Below, in pieces: positions 1-6,449 of a stretch of 6,668 nt of DNA. The position numbers were made by a program, and so were the translations under genes. Origin of the DNA: Chryseobacterium gleum (lineage in GTDB: Bacteria; Bacteroidota; Bacteroidia; Flavobacteriales_D; Crocinitomicaceae). The notes under the pieces are model-generated. The model was not told the origin of the DNA, searched no databases, and was given only the letters and a program-made list of their open reading frames with translations. How positions within the stretch are numbered: the stretch's first letter is position 1; each line of letters starts with the position of its first letter. The stretch spans positions 1 through 6,668 of the forward strand of contig CAMCQL010000111.1 in assembly GCA_945877005.1 (NCBI GenBank). Reading direction: 5' to 3'.

Positions 1-903
1 TGGAAGTTGACCGTTTGGTGGCATATTACCATTTTTCATTTCTGTTAAAGCTTTTGAAGACCAATTTGAAACTCCAGTATGGTTGTTTAGATTGTTGTGA
101 CAACCAACACATTGTAAACTTAAGATCGGAGCTATATCGTTCTTGTATGAAATGAATGTTGCCAATGCGGAAGTGGTAAACGAAACTTGAGTACTATATG
201 CTGTGCCTTTTGAGTTCGTTGCGTAAGCCCTTACGAAGTAGGTGGTTGAAGGGGATAAATTGGAAATATTCGTTGAAAAAATTCCAATTCCCGTACCTGT
301 GTTTGTAAGTTTTGTATCCGTAATTGTTGGATTTGTACTAGTACTGAATACGATACCTCTTTCTGTTACGGTAGCGCCTCCATCACTAATAACAGTTGAA
401 GAGATAGTTGCAGAAGTTTGTGTGATTGAAGTTGCATTTTCAGTAGAAACGGTTGGTAAGTTTACTGTAACTACGTTGTCATTTGTTACCGTAAATTTCA
501 ATTCATTTCCATAAGCAGTACCTCTTGAGTTGGTTACATAAGATTTCACATAATAGCTTTTGCCTAGTATTAATCCATTTTTAATGACTGCAGTGAAAGC
601 TTCTTTTCCAGAACCATTCATTGTTTTTGAATTCAATAATGTTGGATTTGCTGTTTCACCATAAACGACACCTTTTGCTAAGACTGGAAGTTTTCCGTCA
701 TTTGTAATCTGACATTCAATAAGTACACTGTCAGATTTGTACTGAGTAATTTTTCCAGTGGCGATTGTCGCTAAACTAGTTGTTGTATCTTGAACAATTG
801 GGGTGATTGGCGTTATTGTTACTTTGTCTTTCGAACAACTTACTGTAGCCAAAGTTGAAAGTGTAATTCCAACGGAGAATGCAATTTTAAGTGTATTTTT
901 CAT
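1..903 (-). CDS. Lipoprotein with two fibronectin-III-like repeats and a C-terminal monoheme cytochrome c module (3' end missing)
   Basis: The frame is open for 301 codons from ATG at 903 to the window edge, so the stop is outside. Residues 1-22 form a signal peptide ending in TVSC, giving lipid-modified Cys23 followed by SKD, usual for Bacteroidota lipoproteins. Two related repeats follow at about 45-140 and 150-245; each ends in a Y-V/A-T-N-S-R/K-G-T-A-Y motif (residues 122-131 and 227-236, 105-residue period), the style of fibronectin-III-like domains in Bacteroidota surface proteins. Residues 249-301 start a cytochrome c module: ISYKNDIAPI, the heme site CVGCH at 265-269 and MPP at 294-296, where Met294 may be the distal ligand. 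Only the last helix should be missing. An ATG at 908-910 is out of frame and stops after seven codons, so 903 is preferred. It lies 19 bp after the barrel gene and is probably cotranscribed. Likely role: envelope electron transfer or redox sensing; the partner is unknown. Confidence 0.85.
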   Translation of the reverse strand, partial: MKNTLKIAFSVGITLSTLATVSCSKDKVTITPITPIVQDTTTSLATIATGKITQYKSDSVLIECQITNDGKLPVLAKGVVYGETANPTLLNSKTMNGSGKEAFTAVIKNGLILGKSYYVKSYVTNSRGTAYGNELKFTVTNDNVVTVNLPTVSTENATSITQTSATISSTVISDGGATVTERGIVFSTSTNPTITDTKLTNTGTGIGIFSTNISNLSPSTTYFVRAYATNSKGTAYSTQVSFTTSALATFISYKNDIAPILSLQCVGCHNNLNNHTGVSNWSSKALTEMKNGNMPPNGQLP

Positions 904-922
904 TTTTCATCGATTTAATAAT

Positions 923-1831
923 TTATTCTTTCATATATTTTCTTCCAATACAAAAACCAATTCTAAATTGTCCTTTCGACCAATCTGTATCAGTGTAAGG
1001 GATAAATTGAGTTTCTCCAAATCCTGCTGAATTTGTTAAGAATACTTTGAAGTTATGTCCAAAAGTTATCCAGTCTACACCAATTGATAAACTATTTTGA
1101 TAAGTGGATCTTAGATTTTCTTCCTGGTAGTTTGTATAATATTCAATTCCAATATTTACTTTCGAATTGATGGCATAATTGACAGCAGATCCGAGTGAAA
1201 ACAATAAGTTTTGATCGTCTGCAGCAACATAATTTCTATAAACCATCGTTGGAATAAGCGCTATACTTAGTTTGTTGTGAATTTTCTTAGCAATGTTTAA
1301 TTGCGAGGAGTAGGCCATACGATGGTACCATTTTGGGAAATAAGAGACGTTTGTTGCTATTGATGATGCTGTCATGTAAGAGTAACTTGTTGTACCAACA
1401 TAAGTGATTGAAACAGGAATTGTAGTTTTGTTTTGTTTTACTATTCTATATTTTATAAATCCATCTAATAATGCACTATAAGGTGTTCCTGAACCTCTGC
1501 TACGTCCAGCTCCTATCATTAGATTATTTGTTAGGCCATATTCAAATGCAAAACGAATATCAGTAGCATTGTCTAATCCGTAAAGTGTATTAATTCCTCC
1601 AAATTCTCCAGCTGCATCTCCAAATCTATGTTCAATCCGGAATTCTAATGTTCCTTTTTTAAGGGTTTCTATTGAGTGTCCATTTACAATTCTAGTAGAC
1701 AAATAAGTATCTTCTACTTCATTGGACTCTTCTTCTTTGAAAATGGGTTCAGCATATAAGGTGGTGTCTTCTTGAGCGCTAATTACTAATGAACTTGTTG
1801 TGAAAACTAAAAATGCAATTAATTTTTTCAT
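923..1831 (-). CDS. DUF5777-like outer-membrane beta-barrel protein
   Basis: This 302-residue protein has a cleavable signal peptide (1-19, likely cut in the VISA-QED region), an acidic linker (about 20-42), then alternating strands rich in aromatic residues to the C-terminus, as in outer-membrane barrels. Two stretches match what I recall of the Bacteroidota family DUF5777: STRIVNGHSIETLKKGTLEF (45-64) running into RIEHRFGD (65-72), and GLDNATDIRFAFEYGLTNN (85-103). The family has no proven function that I know of. Its members often sit beside cytochrome c and YceI-like genes, and here the gene lies between two heme c lipoproteins, 8 bp after one and 19 bp before the other. That suggests the barrel anchors, exports or passes electrons or substrate to the cytochromes, which is inference. 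The start is set by the signal peptide. Barrel topology is confident; the family name is moderately so. Confidence 0.85.
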   Translation of the reverse strand: MKKLIAFLVFTTSSLVISAQEDTTLYAEPIFKEEESNEVEDTYLSTRIVNGHSIETLKKGTLEFRIEHRFGDAAGEFGGINTLYGLDNATDIRFAFEYGLTNNLMIGAGRSRGSGTPYSALLDGFIKYRIVKQNKTTIPVSITYVGTTSYSYMTASSIATNVSYFPKWYHRMAYSSQLNIAKKIHNKLSIALIPTMVYRNYVAADDQNLLFSLGSAVNYAINSKVNIGIEYYTNYQEENLRSTYQNSLSIGVDWITFGHNFKVFLTNSAGFGETQFIPYTDTDWSKGQFRIGFCIGRKYMKE

Positions 1832-1839
1832 ATTTAATT

Positions 1840-2190
1840 TTAATTATTTTTTGCTCCTTGGTTTACCCAACAATACATTTTTTTAAGTAAGTCATCTGAT
1901 AATTGGTCAGCATTTTCTGGCATTGCTTTAGCACCGCTATTGTGTAACATTGAAGCCAAAACTTTAGAGGTATTGCTAGTTACACCAGAATAAGTAGTTA
2001 ATGTATAACCTCCTTTCGCATTGCTAGGTTGATGGCACGATGTGCAATAGGAGTTCATAATTGGCTGAATGTCTGTTTTATAGGAAATAGTACTCGTGCA
2101 ATCACTTGAGGAGAACGATTTCGAAGTTCCAGTTGACTTGGAGCATGATGCGATTAAAAATAGGCCAAGAATAAAAAAGATTTTTTTCAT
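1840..2190 (-). CDS. Small monoheme cytochrome c lipoprotein
   Basis: This 116-residue protein begins with a lipoprotein signal peptide ending in the lipobox IASC, so Cys16 should be lipidated. A Ser/Thr-rich linker runs to about residue 33. The rest is one class-I-like cytochrome c domain: ISYKTDIQPI (35-44), the heme attachment motif CTSCH (49-53), a likely distal ligand Met90 in AMPE, and a terminal helix ending KKMYCWVNQGAKNN, similar to the W-I-x-x-G-A ending of many short cytochromes. Cys31 and Cys107 lie outside the heme motif and could form a disulfide. Heme would be attached in the periplasm, and the protein held on the periplasmic or outer face of the outer membrane. It is the first gene of the three-gene unit, 8 bp before the barrel gene, and shares its heme module with the third gene. 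The electron donor and acceptor cannot be read from the sequence. Confidence 0.9.
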   Translation of the reverse strand: MKKIFFILGLFLIASCSKSTGTSKSFSSSDCTSTISYKTDIQPIMNSYCTSCHQPSNAKGGYTLTTYSGVTSNTSKVLASMLHNSGAKAMPENADQLSDDLLKKMYCWVNQGAKNN

Positions 2191-2208
2191 TTATAAAAAT
2201 TTAAAGTT

Positions 2209-2222
2209 TGAATCATGATTCA
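2209..2222. promoter_or_regulatory. Perfect 14-bp palindrome TGAATCATGATTCA, possible operator
   Basis: The sequence TGAATCATGATTCA is its own reverse complement and ends 19 bp upstream of the cytochrome lipoprotein ATG. An 8-bp palindrome, GTTATAAC (2223-2230), directly adjoins it. The size and symmetry suit a dimeric regulator of the Crp/Fnr or MarR kind, but it does not match the classical Fnr half-site TTGAT. Chance is possible in AT-rich DNA. Confidence 0.35.
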
Positions 2223-2236
2223 GTTATAACTTGAAG

Positions 2237-2258
2237 CATTTAAATCATTTTTTAAATG
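2237..2258. repeat. Inverted repeat CATTTAAA / TTTAAATG with 6-nt loop in the leader
   Basis: Arms at 2237-2244 and 2251-2258 pair perfectly over 8 bp around a 6-nt loop. The hexamer TGAAGC also occurs directly repeated at 2232-2237 and 2261-2266. If the promoter upstream is real, this would be in the mRNA leader. The stem is nearly all A-U, so a stable hairpin is doubtful, and no T-tract follows it on the minus strand, so it is not called a terminator. Confidence 0.25.
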
Positions 2259-2291
2259 AATGAAGCGTTGTTAGATTGACACAATTTTCAA

Positions 2292-2325
2292 TAAATGTAG
2301 AATAATTTTTATTTACCAAGGTAAA
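2292..2325 (-). promoter_or_regulatory. Candidate Bacteroidota-type promoter with an inverted repeat over the -33 box
   Basis: On the minus strand, TTG (2319-2317) is followed after 17 bases by TACATTTA (2299-2292), one mismatch from the Bacteroidota -7 consensus TAnnTTTG and within the spacing reported for flavobacteria. The -33 box lies inside an inverted repeat, TTTACC-AA-GGTAAA (2312-2325 on the plus strand), which could be a repressor or activator site. Transcription would start near 2285 and give a leader of roughly 95 nt before the cytochrome lipoprotein gene. It is the best promoter match I found by eye. Confidence 0.4.
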
Positions 2326-2384
2326 AAAAATGTTAATTTTTTATTTAAATTTTTATTTATTTGATTACGTGTATTTTGACTGGA

Positions 2385-2978
2385 TTAACGGTCCTTGCAA
2401 TCACAAGGTGCGTCGAAATCAATTTTCATCCAACTCAATTGATTGGTCCATTTACGTTGGTAATTGAATCCATAAATTACACCACGCATGTCTATTTGTT
2501 TCAATTTCCTCATTGATAAAAATGCATTTGGAAAAGTCTCGATAGGTGTATCCCAAAGATCGATATATTCTAAATCTGATAAATTTGAAATACAATCACT
2601 GATTAAAGAAAATTTGTTTTGATTCAATGTTAGAAATCGTAAACTTGACATTTTACAAAGAAGTGAAGGAAAAACGGACAGTTGATTTTTACCTAAATTT
2701 AAATCAATGAGGTGTTTAAAGTCAACGATAAAATCAGGTAATTCGGCAATTTTGTTTTTGTATAAGTTTAAATGACGAAGATTTTTATATTTAACTATTT
2801 CGTTAGGTATAAAGGTAAGTCTCATTTTAGATAAGTCAATTGCATAAACTTCATCTTCAGGAATATTCCTAGCTTCACTTAAAGTTAAATAGTGAATCGA
2901 ATCTTTATCATCTTCTTGAGATAAGACGAAAAAGTTAGTTGTTAATGCTAGTAAAATAATTACGTACAAACTTTTCAT
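2385..2978 (-). CDS. Secreted leucine-rich-repeat protein
   Basis: This 197-residue protein has an N-terminal signal peptide (about 1-20, FFVLS-QEDDKD). Leucine-rich repeats follow with an exact 23-residue period: units begin at about 44, 67, 90, 113, 136 and 159, with the pattern L-x-x-L-x-L-x-x-N/D-x-I/L-x-x-x-P seen best in LRHLNLYKNKIAELP (67-81). The last unit decays into a C-terminal cap ending CDCKDR, with Cys192 and Cys194 close together. The fold suggests protein binding in the envelope; no enzyme motif is visible and the partner is unknown. The start codon lies 44 bp inside the end of ribF in another frame. The signal peptide begins exactly there and the next Met is residue 52, so the overlap seems genuine and suggests translational coupling with ribF. 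No obvious terminator follows the stop. It is a small member of a broad family, so the specific role stays open. Confidence 0.85.
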   Translation of the reverse strand: MKSLYVIILLALTTNFFVLSQEDDKDSIHYLTLSEARNIPEDEVYAIDLSKMRLTFIPNEIVKYKNLRHLNLYKNKIAELPDFIVDFKHLIDLNLGKNQLSVFPSLLCKMSSLRFLTLNQNKFSLISDCISNLSDLEYIDLWDTPIETFPNAFLSMRKLKQIDMRGVIYGFNYQRKWTNQLSWMKIDFDAPCDCKDR

Positions 2979-3879
2979 CTTTTTTCAATTGTTCTGTTAA
3001 TACTTCAATCGATTCGAAATGTAATTCTTCTCTTACTTTTGTGTGAAAATATACACGTATACGTTTTCCATATAGTGTCTTTGAGAAGTTAAATAGATGA
3101 ACTTCTACACTTTGTTCTTTTGACTCACTTACAGTAGGTCGATACCCAATATTTAGCATACCCTCATACATCTCTCCATTTTCAAGTTCGATTTTTACGG
3201 CATATACACCTTTTGCAGGAATGAGTTTAAGTGAATCAATTTTTCCGATGTTCGCAGTTGGAAAACCTATGGTGCGGCCTAATTTTTTACCTGCTATTAC
3301 TTCTCCCTCTAAACTATATTTTTCGTTTAAATAATGATTGGCTGTGCTGAGGTCTCCTTGAACTATTGCTTTTCTTATTTTTGAAGAACTCACGTTAACT
3401 GAATCAATATCTTGAGCAGGAATTTCAATTACTTTAAAATCGTATATTTTTCCTTGTTCACATAGAAAATTAAAATTTCCTTCTCTATTTTTTCCAAATT
3501 GATGATCATAACCAACGATCAAAGTATGAATCGCTAATTTTTCAACTAAATATTTTTCAACAAATGTTGCTGCTTCCAAAGCGGCAAACTCTAAAGTAAA
3601 AGGTAAAATAATTAAGTGTTGTAGCCCAAATGAGGCTAGTTTTTTAAGTTTTTCTTGTTGCGTTTGAATTAATTTTATCCCATGATCTGTAGGGTTTAAT
3701 ACCATTCTAGGATGGGGAAAAAAAGTGAAGAGAACGGATTCACCTCCAATTTCTTTTGCTGTTGTATTCAATTGATGAATTATTTTTTGATGACCTACGT
3801 GTACGCCATCAAAAGTCCCAATAGTCAATATAGGAGATTTAATCAAAGTAATTTCATCAAAACTTGAATAAATTTTCAT
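2935..3879 (-). CDS. ribF: Bifunctional riboflavin kinase / FMN adenylyltransferase (FAD synthetase)
   Basis: This cytoplasmic enzyme phosphorylates riboflavin to FMN and adenylates FMN to FAD. The 314-residue length is normal for the bacterial bifunctional form. The N-terminal adenylyltransferase domain (about 15-180) shows GTFDGVHVGHQ (21-31), FFPHPRMVL (53-61), VGYDHQFGKNREGN (122-135) and SSSKIRKAI (164-172), the counterpart of the ISSTxIR nucleotide-binding motif. The C-terminal kinase domain (about 185-312) shows GRTIGFPTAN (201-210), which binds nucleotide and metal, GYRPTV (245-250), and VEVHLFNF (258-265), where Glu259 aligns with the catalytic base. All key motifs are present. The ATG at 3879 gives the usual short lead into the first motif. 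Its 3' end overlaps the leucine-rich-repeat gene by 44 bp, and its 5' end is 76 bp from the divergent SGNH hydrolase gene. I see no FMN riboswitch upstream. Confidence 0.97.
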   Translation of the reverse strand: MKIYSSFDEITLIKSPILTIGTFDGVHVGHQKIIHQLNTTAKEIGGESVLFTFFPHPRMVLNPTDHGIKLIQTQQEKLKKLASFGLQHLIILPFTLEFAALEAATFVEKYLVEKLAIHTLIVGYDHQFGKNREGNFNFLCEQGKIYDFKVIEIPAQDIDSVNVSSSKIRKAIVQGDLSTANHYLNEKYSLEGEVIAGKKLGRTIGFPTANIGKIDSLKLIPAKGVYAVKIELENGEMYEGMLNIGYRPTVSESKEQSVEVHLFNFSKTLYGKRIRVYFHTKVREELHFESIEVLTEQLKKDEKFVRNYFTSINN

Positions 3880-3955
3880 TTCATCGAAAATTTGAATGTA
3901 TCTAAGGTGTGAAGTTAATAAATTGTTTGTATTTTTCGTTCATACAATTTAGGCA
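3880..3955. promoter_or_regulatory. Short divergent intergenic region (ribF / SGNH hydrolase)
   Basis: These 76 bp must hold the 5' signals of both divergent genes unless promoters lie inside the coding regions. The best -7-like sequences are partial: TATTTTTC (3930-3937) towards the hydrolase, and TACATTCA on the minus strand (about 3891-3898) towards ribF. Neither has a well-placed TTG -33 box, so the call rests mainly on gene arrangement. Confidence 0.3.
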
Positions 3956-5179
3956 ATGAAATTTAGATGGATTTTTCTCGCGCTTGTTCTGGTATCTTTT
4001 ATTTCTTACAAAGTAAAAGATAGTCTGTTTTCTTCTACCTTATCTTCCGATCTATTAGCGCGCGATACCATTTCTAATCGAGAAAAGTTAACTCCTTTTT
4101 TTGATAAAATTTCTAAATTAAGATCAAATGAGGACAGCACTTTTACTGTTGTTCACATTGGTGATTCACACATTGAGATGGGCCATTTAAGTGGTGAACT
4201 AGAAAAGGCATTGAAAGAGGAGTTTGGTGCATCTGGTAATGATTGGTTTTTTCCATATCACCTTTTTCAACCACGAAGTGAACGTTATTTACCGGTTGAT
4301 ACAATCATGTCTTGGAGACGAACAACAATAAAACAACCTATCGACTCTATTCCTTTAGGTATAAATGGGTTAACACTATATCCAGCTGGTGCCAATGGTG
4401 GATTGCATTTTAAAAAAAATTGGAGATTTAAATCTTTTAGTAGTATTTCAATTCTTCACCATTCTTCAGAAGACGATTTTATGAAAGAGGTGCCTAATGC
4501 ATCGATTATTACTAAAAAAGTAGCTGAAAACACTTCTATAACACGCATACAATTTAATTTCCCTGTTGCTGATATTCAATTATTTTTCAATCGAATTCCG
4601 ATTTATGCTATAAACATAAATGGCGAAAAAAAATCGGGAGTAACCTATCACCGATTTGGTGTTGCTGGAGCAACAATGCAAGAATTTATTGACAACACTC
4701 CTTATTTTAAAGAACAATATACTGTTTTACGACCAGATATATTGTTGATTTCACTTGGTACGAATGATTCTTATCGTTCTTTTGTTCAAGAAGAAGATTT
4801 GTACCGTCAACTTTTAAATTTTATTAAGGATTTACAACCAATTTTCCCATCTACTACAATTTTACTAAGTACAGCTCCTGATACGCGTTACAATTCTATG
4901 AAACCTCCTAAAATTAATGATGTTAACAATGCAATTCGAAGGGTAAGTACTAAAATTGGCGTTCCTTGTTGGGATTTGTATCACATTATGGGGGGAGATG
5001 CTTCGTTAGAACAATGGGAAGGAAATAAATTGGTACAGAGTGATCGCCTTCATTTTACTACAGAAGGATACAAATTACAAGGAAATTTATTGGCGTATGC
5101 TTTAATCAAAGAAACTATAAAGGATACTAAAAATAAACGAATTACGGAGAAAATTAAACAGAAAATAACTAACTATTAG
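3956..5179 (+). CDS. Membrane-anchored SGNH hydrolase, resembles Ape1-type peptidoglycan O-acetylesterases
   Basis: This 407-residue protein has an N-terminal hydrophobic segment (4-18), a signal peptide or anchor placing it in the periplasm or envelope. The four SGNH blocks are present: VVHIGDSHIEMG (65-76, nucleophile Ser71), a block II glycine in GVAGAT (235-240), SLGTND (266-271, Asn270) and DRLHFTTEGY (363-372, with Asp363 and His366 completing the triad). Between blocks I and II lies an insertion of about 130 residues (about 100-230). From memory, the sequence FGASGNDWFFP after block I, the following arginines and PLGINGLTLYPAG resemble Neisseria Ape1, whose insertion is a carbohydrate-binding-like domain. 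That would make it an esterase removing O-acetyl groups from MurNAc. Another sugar or exopolysaccharide acetylesterase or acetyltransferase is possible. Its stop is one base from that of the convergent NamZ-like gene. SGNH membership is certain; the substrate is inferred. Confidence 0.85.
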   Translation: MKFRWIFLALVLVSFISYKVKDSLFSSTLSSDLLARDTISNREKLTPFFDKISKLRSNEDSTFTVVHIGDSHIEMGHLSGELEKALKEEFGASGNDWFFPYHLFQPRSERYLPVDTIMSWRRTTIKQPIDSIPLGINGLTLYPAGANGGLHFKKNWRFKSFSSISILHHSSEDDFMKEVPNASIITKKVAENTSITRIQFNFPVADIQLFFNRIPIYAININGEKKSGVTYHRFGVAGATMQEFIDNTPYFKEQYTVLRPDILLISLGTNDSYRSFVQEEDLYRQLLNFIKDLQPIFPSTTILLSTAPDTRYNSMKPPKINDVNNAIRRVSTKIGVPCWDLYHIMGGDASLEQWEGNKLVQSDRLHFTTEGYKLQGNLLAYALIKETIKDTKNKRITEKIKQKITNY

Positions 5180-5180
5180 A

Positions 5181-6449
5181 TTAGTTGTAAATCAAGTATT
5201 TTCTTCGAATCAATTTGAAATGGTGTAAATCTTCTTCCCAAGTTTTTCTAATTTCAGTATCAGTTTTATTGGCTATTACTTGTTTTCTAAACTCTGAATT
5301 TCCCGCGAGTCGATCGAAAAAGGAAGGTTGATCGATAAATACCGAACTATCTCCCAAAAGCGTTCTTGCCTTCAAAACCCATTCAATATTTAGTTGATTG
5401 TTTTTGAATTCTTCAATTGTTTTCAGGTTGTAGCCAAAACAAATTTTGTTTTCGTTCGTTGGTTTTTTTGACCCAAAACTTGATACAGGTTTAAATTGGA
5501 AATCAGTTTGAGGGAATTGTGGATGCCCAAATATTTCAAAAGGCTGTTCAGTTCCTCGGCCTATACTGACTGTTGTTCCTTCAAACAAACATAAACTAGG
5601 ATAAAGCGCAACTGCCAAATCAGATCGAAGGTTTGGGCTTGGTGCTACAGGTAACGAATATCTTGTTGTATGTGAATAATTAGCACAAGGTACTACAAAC
5701 AAATCACATGGTTTTGGGCACGTTGTCCAACATTCATTATTTATCATGGATGCGTATTCACCAATGGTCATTCCATACACAATTGGAACTGGGTGCATCC
5801 CAATAAAGGATTTGTTTTTTATGTTAAGTACTGGGCCATCAATGTAATGTGCGTTTGGATTCGGTCGGTCTAAAACGATCAATTGAATATTGTTTTCTGC
5901 ACATGCTTCAATGATGTAATGCAGTGTAGAAATGTACGTGTAAAATCGAACTCCAACATCTTGAATGTCAAACACAACAATGTCAACATCACTTAATTGT
6001 TGGGCAGTAGGTTTACGGTTGTTTCCGTACAATGAAATCACGTCAACGCCTGTTTTTTCATCGTGTTCATTGTCTACTTTTTCTCCATTGTCAGCTTGAC
6101 CTCTGAAGCCATGTTCTGGCGAAAATACTTTTTGAATCGGTATTCCTAAATTAATGAGTGTATCAACTAAATGTGTTTTTCCAATGACAGATGTTTGATT
6201 TCCAACAATTGCAACACGTTTGTTTACGAGTGAATCAAAGTATAAATCAAGTCGTTCTGCACCAACCATTAACCGTTTTTTTTTGAATAATTGAGAGTCA
6301 TTCGAAAAGTGGTTCGGCGATTGAAAAGAGAAGTAAAAAAAACTAGAAATGACTAAAAGAATCAAAATCCAAAAAAATCTTTTTAAGGCCAAAAGCTTTG
6401 TGTAACTTAGCACTTTGTAAAGATTAATTGTGAATACTGAATTCTTCAT
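5181..6449 (-). CDS. namZ: DUF1343 family exo-beta-N-acetylmuramidase (NamZ-like)
   Basis: The family (GH171) releases N-acetylmuramic acid from the non-reducing end of peptidoglycan fragments. Numbered from ATG 6449 (422 aa), motifs are GNQTS (83-87), PEHGFRG (111-117), FDIQDVGVRFYTY (160-172), LDRPNP (193-198), GMHPVPIVYGMTIGEYA (217-233), SPNLRS (271-276) and EGTTVSIGRGTEQPFE (290-305), with the usual ending FFDRLAG...FKLIRRKYLIYN. A hydrophobic segment (about 25-42) after basic residues acts as signal or anchor, so the enzyme is periplasmic. The frame stays open to ATG 6599, but those 50 extra codons lie antisense to the permease gene and are not family-like. ATG 6449 overlaps that gene by 20 bp; GTG 6413 or TTG 6392 (LALKRFFWILILL) would avoid overlap and give a more ordinary signal peptide. 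Cysteines at 240, 244, 248 and 255 could form disulfides. Family is certain; the start and exact substrate are less so. Confidence 0.92.
   Translation of the reverse strand: MKNSVFTINLYKVLSYTKLLALKRFFWILILLVISSFFYFSFQSPNHFSNDSQLFKKKRLMVGAERLDLYFDSLVNKRVAIVGNQTSVIGKTHLVDTLINLGIPIQKVFSPEHGFRGQADNGEKVDNEHDEKTGVDVISLYGNNRKPTAQQLSDVDIVVFDIQDVGVRFYTYISTLHYIIEACAENNIQLIVLDRPNPNAHYIDGPVLNIKNKSFIGMHPVPIVYGMTIGEYASMINNECWTTCPKPCDLFVVPCANYSHTTRYSLPVAPSPNLRSDLAVALYPSLCLFEGTTVSIGRGTEQPFEIFGHPQFPQTDFQFKPVSSFGSKKPTNENKICFGYNLKTIEEFKNNQLNIEWVLKARTLLGDSSVFIDQPSFFDRLAGNSEFRKQVIANKTDTEIRKTWEEDLHHFKLIRRKYLIYN

Noticed and set aside
97..111. Multiheme cytochrome
   Set aside because: Only one CxxCH was found in each of the two lipoproteins, and none in the barrel, so a multiheme conduit is not supported in this window.
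242..514. 90-codon open frame on the plus strand
   Set aside because: It is antisense to the FN3-like repeat lipoprotein; its Val/Thr-rich, low-complexity product reflects the Thr/Asn-rich codons of the real gene and has no domain.
901..910. Alternative ATG at 908-910 for the FN3-cytochrome lipoprotein
   Set aside because: That frame meets a stop after seven codons; ATG 901-903 opens the long frame with a signal peptide and lipobox.
803..1030. 75-codon open frame on the plus strand
   Set aside because: It crosses the ends of two minus-strand genes and the gap between them, and its product resembles no family.
3880..3955. FMN riboswitch upstream of ribF
   Set aside because: The 76-bp spacer is too short and lacks the G/C-rich conserved helices of that riboswitch; ribF is also not its usual target in this phylum as far as I know.
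5167..5186. Inverted repeat AACTAA / TTAGTT spanning both convergent stop codons, as a bidirectional terminator
   Set aside because: The stem is only 6 bp with two G-C pairs, has an 8-nt loop and no following T-tract; the symmetry partly comes from the two stop codons themselves.
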